Positions 1 through 5,210 of a DNA stretch of 5,210 nt are shown piece after piece. The notes under the pieces were generated by a model. It was not told the DNA's origin and ran no database searches. It worked only from the letters and a program-made list of their open reading frames with translations. The stretch is taken from assembly GCA_013812385.1 (NCBI GenBank), contig JACCTM010000216.1, positions 1 to 5,210 of the forward strand, written 5' to 3'. The translations under genes and the position numbers were made by a program. The first letter of the stretch is position 1; every line of letters starts with the position of its first letter. Source of the DNA: Geodermatophilaceae bacterium (GTDB taxonomy: Bacteria; Actinomycetota; Actinomycetes; Mycobacteriales; Geodermatophilaceae).

Positions 1-755
1 ACCTCGCTCGGGTGGTCGATGTGCTTCCAGGACAACTCGGAGACGTGCACGAGACCATCGACGCCGCCGAGGTCGACGAACGCGCCGAAGTTGACGATCG
101 AGGAGACCTGACCGGTGCGCACCTGGCCCTTGGCCAGCTTGTTCAGGAACTCGCTGCGCACCTCGGACTGGGTCTGCTCCAGCCACTGCCGACGGGACAG
201 CACGACGTTGTTGCGGTTCTTGTCCAGCTCGATGATCTTGGCCTCGAGCTCGCGTCCGACGTAGGGCTGCAGGTCGCGTACCCGACGCATCTCCACCAGG
301 GAAGCCGGCAGGAACCCTCGCAGCCCGATGTCCAGGATGAGTCCACCTTTGACAACCTCGATGACGGTGCCGGTGACGACCTCGTCGGCTTCCTTCTTGG
401 CCTCGATCGTGCCCCAGGCGCGCTCGTACTGCGCCCGCTTCTTGGACAGGATCAGCCGTCCCTCTTTGTCCTCTTTCTGCAGGACGAGCGCTTCGACCTC
501 GTCGCCGACCGATACGACCTCATTGGGGTCGACGTCGTGCTTGATGGACAGCTCACGCGAGGGGATGACGCCCTCGGTCTTGTAGCCGATGTCGAGCAGG
601 ACCTCGTCCCGATCGACCTTGACGATGATTCCCTCGACGATGTCGCCATCGTTGAAGTACTTGATCGTCGCGTCGATGGCGGCCATGAAGACTTCGGCGG
701 AGCCGATGTCATTGATGGCGACCTGGGGCCGAGCAATCGTGGTGGGGGCGGTCAT
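1..755 (-). CDS. rpsA: 30S ribosomal protein S1, N-terminal part (cut by window edge)
   Basis: S1 is an RNA-binding protein of the small ribosomal subunit that helps mRNA dock on the 30S particle. The gene starts with ATG (complement of 753-755) and stays open to the window edge, giving 251 residues. The family in actinobacteria is about 480 residues with four S1 domains, so roughly half is present. S1 domain 1 covers about residues 36-105 (NDGDIVEGIIVKVDRDEVLL, then GYKTEGVIPSREL). Domain 2 covers about 123-189 (TGTVIEVVKGGLILDIG, GLRGFLPASLVEMR). Domain 3 starts near 210 (GQVSSIVNFGAFVDLGGVDG, LVHVSELSWKHID). The wording is close to the mycobacterial protein as I remember it, including the start region QVAINDIGS. 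A GGAG at 768-771 lies 12 bases before the ATG, slightly far for a ribosome binding site, but no other start fits the family. The next gene upstream is divergent, so rpsA needs its own promoter in 756-871. The C-terminal half lies outside the window. Confidence 0.97.
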   Translation of the reverse strand, partial: MTAPTTIARPQVAINDIGSAEVFMAAIDATIKYFNDGDIVEGIIVKVDRDEVLLDIGYKTEGVIPSRELSIKHDVDPNEVVSVGDEVEALVLQKEDKEGRLILSKKRAQYERAWGTIEAKKEADEVVTGTVIEVVKGGLILDIGLRGFLPASLVEMRRVRDLQPYVGRELEAKIIELDKNRNNVVLSRRQWLEQTQSEVRSEFLNKLAKGQVRTGQVSSIVNFGAFVDLGGVDGLVHVSELSWKHIDHPSE

Positions 756-802
756 GAGGTAGGCGAACTCCGGACAGGCATCGATGGCAGGGTGGGCGGG
801 GC

Positions 803-837
803 AAAATAGGAAACGCTGGACAGCAAGCCGGACAGCA
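803..837 (-). promoter_or_regulatory. Candidate rpsA promoter region (weak)
   Basis: On the minus strand a TATTTT (complement of 803-808) resembles a -10 box. It would place a transcript start near 796 and a leader of about 40 bases before the rpsA ATG. The nearest -35-like hexamer, TTGCTG (complement of 821-826), is only 12 bases away, which is too short for a standard sigma-70 pair. The assignment therefore rests mainly on the AT-rich patch in a GC-rich region and on the need for a promoter here. Confidence 0.28.
818..837. repeat. Short direct repeat GGACAGCA x2 in the rpsA/methyltransferase intergenic region
   Basis: GGACAGCA occurs at 818-825 and again, identically, at 830-837, a spacing of 12 bases. 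A looser relative, GGACAGGCA, lies at 772-780. The perfect pair sits just upstream of the -10-like TATTTT of rpsA, where a regulator or the -35 contact would be expected. Two 8-base copies could arise by chance, so an operator role is inference only. Confidence 0.35.
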
Positions 838-871
838 CACGGCCGCAGCGCTTCTCCATCGTACCGGTTGA

Positions 872-1750
872 GTGCGCATGGGCGCAGAGCGGTCGGTCCC
901 CGTGCATGCGATGCTCGCGCGGATGAGCCTGCCCCTGGATTCCGACGGCTATCCACGAGCCGACGACGTCGGCCGCGGTGCCGCCGATGCCGGGGCGACC
1001 CGCTCGGCCAACCGCCGCTGGTGGAACTGCGCAGCTCCGGCCTATCTGTCCGAGCACGGCCAGGATCTGGGCGCGGCCGACTTCCTCTGGTGCCCGGAGG
1101 GGGTGCGCGAATCCGAGGCTCGACTGCTCGGGGACGTGGCCGGTCGCCGGGTCCTCGAAGTGGGCTGTGGTTCGGCGCCGTGTGCCCGTTGGCTGGCCTC
1201 CCAGGCCGCTGATCCGGTGGGTATGGATCTGTCCGAGGGAATGCTGACCGAGGCCGCCCTACACGCGGCGCAGACCGGCATCTACCTGCCGCTGGTGCAG
1301 GGCGATGCGACGGCGTTGCCCTTCGCTGAAGCGAGCTTCGACATCGTCTGCAGCGCCTTCGGCGGTTTCCCGTTCGTGGCCGACGTGGGTACGGCGCTGG
1401 CCGAGGTGGCTCGAGTGCTGCGGCGGAAGGGCCGGTTTGTCTTCTCCGTGACCCATCCCTTCCATTGGGTCTTCCCCGACGATCCCGATCCGGCCCAACT
1501 GCGGGTCACCGGCTCCTACTTCGATCGCCGGCCGTACCTGGAACTCGACGCACAGGGTCGGCCGATGTACGTCGAGCACCATCACACGATGGGTGACTGG
1601 ATTCGGCTGATCGTTGGCGCGGGTTTCGTCCTGGACGACGTCGTCGAACCGGTGTGGCAGCCCGGACGCGATGTGGTGTGGGGGTACTGGTCACCCGACC
1701 GGTCGGCGCTGGTGCCCGGCACCGCCATCTTCTGCGCGACCCTGCCGTAA
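872..1750 (+). CDS. Class I SAM-dependent methyltransferase
   Basis: This is a Rossmann-fold methyltransferase that would transfer a methyl group from S-adenosylmethionine; its substrate cannot be read from the sequence. Counting from the GTG at 872 (292 residues), motif I is LEVGCGSAPCARWL (95-108), the SAM-binding glycine loop. The acidic end of strand 2 is GMDLSEGM (117-124, with Asp119). GDATALPF (144-151) and FDIVCSAFGGFPFV (156-169) match the adenine-contact and motif IV regions. EVARVLRRKGRFVFSVTHP (178-196) is the post-motif segment of Methyltransf_11-type enzymes. The N-terminal SANRRWW (45-51) and the C-terminal VPGTAIF resemble a conserved actinobacterial family that I recall lying between polA and rpsA. 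The start is uncertain: GTG 872, ATG 878, ATG 911 and ATG 923 are all in frame, a TGA at 869-871 blocks anything earlier, and none has a clear Shine-Dalgarno. ATG 923 would give 275 residues. The gene is divergent from rpsA and convergent with polA. No signal peptide or membrane segment is seen, so it should be cytoplasmic. Confidence 0.93.
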   Translation: MRMGAERSVPVHAMLARMSLPLDSDGYPRADDVGRGAADAGATRSANRRWWNCAAPAYLSEHGQDLGAADFLWCPEGVRESEARLLGDVAGRRVLEVGCGSAPCARWLASQAADPVGMDLSEGMLTEAALHAAQTGIYLPLVQGDATALPFAEASFDIVCSAFGGFPFVADVGTALAEVARVLRRKGRFVFSVTHPFHWVFPDDPDPAQLRVTGSYFDRRPYLELDAQGRPMYVEHHHTMGDWIRLIVGAGFVLDDVVEPVWQPGRDVVWGYWSPDRSALVPGTAIFCATLP

Positions 1751-1820
1751 TTCGCCAGGAAGAAGAACATCGCGAACATCGCCGCGCCGACGATTGCCCT
1801 CGAACGTGCTTGTTGTGTCG

Positions 1821-1864
1821 GTGGGGGGAATCGGACCGGGACTATGCGGTCCGATCTTCCCCAC
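1821..1864. terminator. Hairpin between converging methyltransferase and polA genes, probable bidirectional terminator
   Basis: ATCGGACCG (1830-1838) pairs perfectly with CGGTCCGAT (1847-1855) around an 8-base loop. The stem extends outward with GGGGA (1825-1829) against TCCCC (1858-1862) after a 2-base bulge. An alternative outer pairing is GTGGGG (1821-1826) with CCCCAC (1859-1864). It sits in the 147-bp gap between the TAA of the methyltransferase and the TAG of polA, where a shared terminator is expected. Neither strand has a T-tract after the stem, which is common for hairpin terminators in actinobacteria. Confidence 0.75.
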
Positions 1865-1897
1865 GCAAGGGTGTCGGCCTGATCGCTGAAGCCGCGC

Positions 1898-4654
1898 CTA
1901 ATGTGCAGCAGCGTCCCAACTGGCGCCGAACCCGACCGAAACCTCCAACGGAACCGAGAGCTCGGCCGCTGCACCCATCTGCGCACACACAAGGGACTGC
2001 ACGGTGTCCTGCTCGCCCGGCGCGATCTCCAGCACCAGTTCGTCATGGACCTGCAACAGCATGCGGGACCTCAGACCCGCCTCGGTCAGCGCCGAATCTA
2101 CACCGAGCATGGCCACCTTGATGATGTCGGCAGCCGAGCCCTGGATGGGTGCGTTGAGGGCCATTCGCTCGGCCATCTCCCGACGCTGCCGGTTGTCGCT
2201 GGTCAGGTCGGGAAGGTAGCGGCGACGGCCGAAGATCGTCTCGGTGTAGCCGGTCATCCGCGCCTGGTCGACCACGTCGTGCAGGTAGTCTCGCACCCCA
2301 CCGAAGCGTTCGAAGTACGCCTCCATCTGCGCCCGCGCCTCCTCCGGACTGATCCGCAGTTGCTGCGACAGGCCGTAGGCCGACAGCCCGTAGGCCAGCC
2401 CGTAGCTCATCGCCTTGATCCGCCGGCGCATCTCCGGGTCCACCGCATCCACGGGGATGGAGAAGGCGCGCGAAGCTACGAAGGTGTGCAGGTCCTCGCC
2501 CGAGGCGAACGCCTCGATCAGGCCGGCGTCCTCGGACAGATGCGCCATGATCCGCATCTCGATCTGGCTGTAGTCCGCGGTCATCAGCGACTCGTAGCCT
2601 GGACCCACCACGAAGGTCTCCCGGATCCTTCGTCCCTCGGCCGTGCGGATCGGGATGTTCTGCAGGTTGGGGTCGGCAGAGGACAGCCGGCCGGTGGCCG
2701 CAACGGTCTGCTGGAAGGTGGTGTGGATCCTGCCCACGTCGTCAACCATCGGGATCAGCCCGTCGATGACCGTTCGCAGTCGGGTCACGTCCCGGTGTCG
2801 CATCAAGTGTTCGAGGAAGGGATGTCCGGTCTGCTCCAGCAGCGTGGTCAGCGACTCGGCGTCGGTGGTGTAGCCGGTCTTGATCCGCTTGGTCTTGGGC
2901 AGCCCGAGATCGTCGAAGAGGACGATCTGCAACTGCTTGGGTGATCCCAGGTTGATCCGCTGACCGATCACCGCATAGGCATCTTCGGCCGCAGCCGCTA
3001 CCGCTTCGGCGAACTCGCGCTGCAGCGCAGTCAGCTGGTCGAGATCGATCGCGATGCCTGCCTGTTCCATCCGCGCCAACACTCGCGCCAGGGGCAGTTC
3101 CATCTCGGTGAGCAGCCGGGTGCCTCCCCGGCCGGCGAGCCAGTCCCCGAGCGAGGTGGCCAGCTCCGAGACCGCCATCGCCGTACGCACGCCCTGTTCG
3201 GCACGTTCGGTCTCGGCGGCTTCCTGGCCACCGTCCAGGGTCAGCTGGCCGGTGTCGCTGGCGGCCGGTGTGAGATCGCGCTTGAGGTAGCGAACGACCA
3301 GGTCGGTCAGATCGAAGGAGCGCTGCCCCGGCATCGCGACGTAGGCGGCCAGGATCGTGTCGCTACTGACCCCCGCGACCTCCAAACCGTGCGCCCATGC
3401 GGCGAGCAGGGGCCCCTTGAGGTCGTGGATGGCCTTGTCCGCCTTTGGATCGGAAAGCCATTGCACCAAGGCTGCCTCATCCTCGACTGCCAGATCCGCA
3501 ATCCGAATCCACGTCCCACGACCGGCGACAGTGGACAGTGCGAGCGCTTCGATGGTCCCGGTACCGCGCCCCCAGGTCCCGTACGGCGCGACGCCCATCG
3601 GGTGCCGGCCGTGGCCGTGCTCGGCCAGCCAGGCCCCCAGGCCGCCCGCAACGCTGTCATCCACCGTGACCTCGAAGCCGCCCTCGGTGGCCGGTTCATC
3701 GGCGCTCAGATCGGTGAACAGCCGATCCCGCAGAACCCGGAACTGCAGGTTGTCGAAGAGTTGATGGACCTGTTCGCGATCCCAGCTGGTCCAGCGCAGA
3801 TCCTCCGGCCGCTGAGCAAGGGGGACGTCGCGGATGAGCTGGGTGAGTTGACTGTTGCGAAGCACTGACGCGAGATGATCGCGTAGGGCATCACCGGCCT
3901 TGCCCTTGACCTCGTCGACGCGGTCGACCAGCGACTGCAGCGACCCGAATTCTCGGATCCACTTGGCGGCGGTCTTCTCCCCCACCCCTGGGATGCCGGG
4001 CAAATTGTCCGACGGATCCCCGCGCAGAGCGGCGAAATCCGGGTACTGCGCGGGCGTCAGGCCGTACTTCGCCTCGACCTCCCCAGGGGTGAACCGGGTC
4101 ATCCCGGTGACACCCCGGTGCGGGTACAGGACGGTCACGAGCGGGTTGACCAACTGCAGTGCGTCCCGGTCCCCGGTGCAGATCAGAACGTCCATCCCGA
4201 TTTCGGTGGCCTCTGTGGCCAAGGTGGCGATGACGTCGTCCGCCTCGTACCCGTCCACCTCGATGGAACAGATCTGCAACGCGGCCAGCACCTCCTGGAT
4301 CAAGCTGACCTGGCCACGGAAGTCGTCCGGGCTCTTGGTGCGGTTGGCCTTGTAGTCGGCGTAGATCTCGCTGCGGAACGTGGTCCGGGACACGTCGAAG
4401 GCGACCGCGATGTGCGTGGGCGCCTCGTCAGTGAGCACCTTGATCAGCATCGAGGTGAACCCGTAGACCGCATTGGTCGGCTGTCCGGTCGTGGTGGAGA
4501 AGTTCTCCACGGGGTGGGAGTAGAACGCCCGGTAGGCCATCGAGTGACCGTCCACGAGCAGCAGTCGGGCTGGTTGCGCCGGTGCCGTCGTCTGTTCCTC
4601 GTCGACCGAAGGCTGGCCGGCTGCACTCTGGCTGATCGCAGTCACGGGGCCCAC
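1898..4654 (-). CDS. polA: DNA polymerase I
   Basis: Pol I fills gaps in excision repair and replaces RNA primers on the lagging strand. The 918-residue product is full length. The 5'-3' exonuclease domain (about 30-315) shows LLVDGHSMAYRAF, YEADDVIATLA, CTGDRDALQLV and the helix-hairpin-helix region GDPSDNLPGIPGVGEKTA. The 3'-5' exonuclease-like domain (about 325-515) keeps its fold signature SSDTILAAYV, but the first acidic motif (DxE) and the last catalytic Asp are not recognisable, so proofreading should be absent, as in other actinobacterial Pol I. The polymerase domain (about 515-918) has motif A TADYSQIEMRIMAHLSED (Asp694), the O-helix RRRIKAMSYGLAYGLSAYG with Lys747 and Tyr751, and motif C LQVHDELVLE (Asp871, Glu872). 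The start is the GTG at 4652-4654; an in-frame GTG at 4643-4645 would remove three residues. Neither has a clear Shine-Dalgarno, and the first 29 residues are a non-conserved tail. The start lies 14 bases from the divergent thioesterase remnant. Confidence 0.98.
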   Translation of the reverse strand: MGPVTAISQSAAGQPSVDEEQTTAPAQPARLLLVDGHSMAYRAFYSHPVENFSTTTGQPTNAVYGFTSMLIKVLTDEAPTHIAVAFDVSRTTFRSEIYADYKANRTKSPDDFRGQVSLIQEVLAALQICSIEVDGYEADDVIATLATEATEIGMDVLICTGDRDALQLVNPLVTVLYPHRGVTGMTRFTPGEVEAKYGLTPAQYPDFAALRGDPSDNLPGIPGVGEKTAAKWIREFGSLQSLVDRVDEVKGKAGDALRDHLASVLRNSQLTQLIRDVPLAQRPEDLRWTSWDREQVHQLFDNLQFRVLRDRLFTDLSADEPATEGGFEVTVDDSVAGGLGAWLAEHGHGRHPMGVAPYGTWGRGTGTIEALALSTVAGRGTWIRIADLAVEDEAALVQWLSDPKADKAIHDLKGPLLAAWAHGLEVAGVSSDTILAAYVAMPGQRSFDLTDLVVRYLKRDLTPAASDTGQLTLDGGQEAAETERAEQGVRTAMAVSELATSLGDWLAGRGGTRLLTEMELPLARVLARMEQAGIAIDLDQLTALQREFAEAVAAAAEDAYAVIGQRINLGSPKQLQIVLFDDLGLPKTKRIKTGYTTDAESLTTLLEQTGHPFLEHLMRHRDVTRLRTVIDGLIPMVDDVGRIHTTFQQTVAATGRLSSADPNLQNIPIRTAEGRRIRETFVVGPGYESLMTADYSQIEMRIMAHLSEDAGLIEAFASGEDLHTFVASRAFSIPVDAVDPEMRRRIKAMSYGLAYGLSAYGLSQQLRISPEEARAQMEAYFERFGGVRDYLHDVVDQARMTGYTETIFGRRRYLPDLTSDNRQRREMAERMALNAPIQGSAADIIKVAMLGVDSALTEAGLRSRMLLQVHDELVLEIAPGEQDTVQSLVCAQMGAAAELSVPLEVSVGFGASWDAAAH

Positions 4655-4657
4655 TCT

Positions 4658-4661
4658 AGGG
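4658..4661 (+). promoter_or_regulatory. Ribosome binding site of the thioesterase remnant
   Basis: AGGG lies 7 bases before the GTG at 4669, a normal Shine-Dalgarno position. It favours GTG 4669 over the overlapping out-of-frame GTG at 4667. It lies within the 14-base gap between the two divergent start codons, so both genes must have their promoters inside, or masked by, the neighbouring coding sequence. Confidence 0.45.
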
Positions 4662-4668
4662 TCGCGGT

Positions 4669-5148
4669 GTGACAGCTTCGCGGCCCTCTTTGCATCGGCC
4701 GCCGGACTGGCTGGCCGGCCTGACTCTGGGCCCGCTGTGTGACCGGATGGGCATCGTGATCACCGACTGGGACCCCAAGCGGCTGGTCGCCACGATGCCG
4801 GTCGAGGGCAACCAGTAGAGCGGCCAGGCGAAGCCGGGACCGTCCCTGGCCGGGGTGAGACAGCCTTAAGGGATCGTGCACGGCGGTGCCTACTGCGTCT
4901 TGGCCGAGGCGCTCGGATCAACCTCTGCGGCGATGTCGGTCGGGCCCGAGCGAGTGGTCGTCTGCATCTAACTCAACGCCAGCTACCACCGAGCGGCGCG
5001 CCACGGCACCATCACCGCAATCTGTCGGAACATCCATCTGGGTGCGACGCTGACCAGCCACGAGATCGAGCTGACCGACGACAACGCCAGGCTCCTCTGT
5101 ACCGTGCGGTTGCGCTGTCTGATCAGGAATCGGCCACCGGCAAGCTGA
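4669..5148 (+). pseudogene. PaaI-family hotdog-fold thioesterase, broken by three in-frame stops
   Basis: Family members hydrolyse acyl-CoA thioesters in the cytoplasm. Reading straight through from GTG 4669 to TGA 5146-5148 gives 159 codons with recognisable family sequence along the whole length. An N-terminal part (LAGLTLGPLCDRMGI, then DPKRLVATMPVEGN) is followed by the active-site segment GIVHGGAYCVLAEALGS, with the HGG signature at 4879-4887 and the usually catalytic acidic residue at 4906-4908. Further on come LNASYHRAA, the C-terminal strands ATLTSHEIELTDDNARL, and an ending RNRPPAS typical of actinobacterial members. In-frame stops occur at 4816-4818 (TAG), 4867-4869 (TAA, where the family has Tyr in QPYG) and 4969-4971 (TAA, where an acidic residue before LN is usual). 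The first stop lies in an apparent 45-bp insert. Without the insert the gene would encode about 144 residues, the normal family length. No frameshift is seen. The longest uninterrupted product from the start is 49 residues and lacks the HGG site, so an active enzyme is not expected. Repeated sequencing error is a less likely alternative. Confidence 0.88.
4813..4857. repeat. Apparent 45-bp hairpin-containing insert in the thioesterase remnant
   Basis: Family members read EGN followed almost at once by QPYG. Here 15 extra codons separate EGN (ends 4812) from RQP-stop-G (from 4858). The extra DNA contains an 8-bp inverted repeat, CGGCCAGG at 4821-4828 and CCTGGCCG at 4845-4852, around a 16-base loop; a competing smaller palindrome, GGGAC-C-GTCCC, lies within it. 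CAG occurs at both edges (4813-4815 and 4861-4863), so the insert could equally be 48 bp flanked by a 3-bp direct repeat. The length is a multiple of three, so the downstream frame survives, but the insert brings its own TAG. Its origin is unknown: it could be a small mobile repeat, a replication-slippage product or old divergent sequence. Confidence 0.5.
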
Positions 5149-5210
5149 GCGGCGCTCCGACGGGCCGGTCCATCCGAACGGTTGCGGCCATCCGGGCATC
5201 GCTCAAGGCT

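Noticed and set aside
12..809. Long plus-strand open frame of 265 codons opposite rpsA
   Set aside because: It is the antisense shadow of rpsA. Its Asp/Leu/Val-rich product has no recognisable domain, while the minus strand reads as clear S1 domains.
1751..1820. Possible small gene or RNA between the methyltransferase and the terminator hairpin
   Set aside because: No start codon with a ribosome binding site and no stable fold other than the hairpin at 1821-1864. It reads as a 3' untranslated stretch.
1901..2944. 347-codon plus-strand open frame opposite polA
   Set aside because: Antisense shadow of the polA polymerase domain in high-GC DNA. The product is low-complexity and without family motifs, and it has no start context of its own.
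4816..4971. Stop-codon readthrough or reassignment in the thioesterase gene
   Set aside because: Two different stop codons (TAG and TAA) are involved. The neighbouring genes end normally with TAA and TAG and contain no internal stops. Decay is simpler.
4918..5199. 93-codon minus-strand open frame opposite the thioesterase remnant
   Set aside because: The plus strand carries recognisable thioesterase sequence across the same bases. The minus product has no family features.
5123..5210. Minus-strand frame open from the window edge to a TGA at 5123-5125, possibly the tail of a next gene
   Set aside because: Only 28 codons are visible with no recognisable motif, and it would overlap the end of the thioesterase remnant by 26 bases. 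It cannot be told from chance.

Overview
This window looks like ordinary chromosome from a high-GC actinobacterium. The reasons are the strong G/C bias at third codon positions, GTG starts, and two housekeeping proteins (ribosomal protein S1 and DNA polymerase I) that read as actinobacterial versions. These calls rest on recalled family sequences, not on a search. The genus cannot be named from what is visible.

Layout from left to right. Positions 1-755 (minus strand) hold the N-terminal 251 residues of ribosomal protein S1 (rpsA), cut by the window edge. Positions 756-871 are a divergent intergenic region with a weak promoter-like element for rpsA and a short direct repeat. Positions 872-1750 (plus strand) hold a class I SAM-dependent methyltransferase. 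Positions 1751-1897 lie between two converging genes and contain a strong hairpin that could terminate both. Positions 1898-4654 (minus strand) hold a complete polA. Fourteen bases beyond the polA start, on the plus strand, lies a PaaI-type hotdog thioesterase gene (4669-5148). It is broken by three in-frame stop codons and carries an apparent 45-bp hairpin-containing insert. I see no supportable feature in 5149-5210.

The genes are neighbours, not one operon. polA and rpsA point the same way but are separated by the oppositely oriented methyltransferase, so rpsA must have its own promoter. In Mycobacterium tuberculosis polA and rpsA are directly adjacent. From memory, Streptomyces genomes carry a related methyltransferase between them and a PaaI-like thioesterase beside polA, so the order looks ancestral and the loss of the thioesterase looks local. 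I found no new multi-gene system. The most unusual part is the decayed thioesterase: its frame is kept from end to end despite three stops and the insert.
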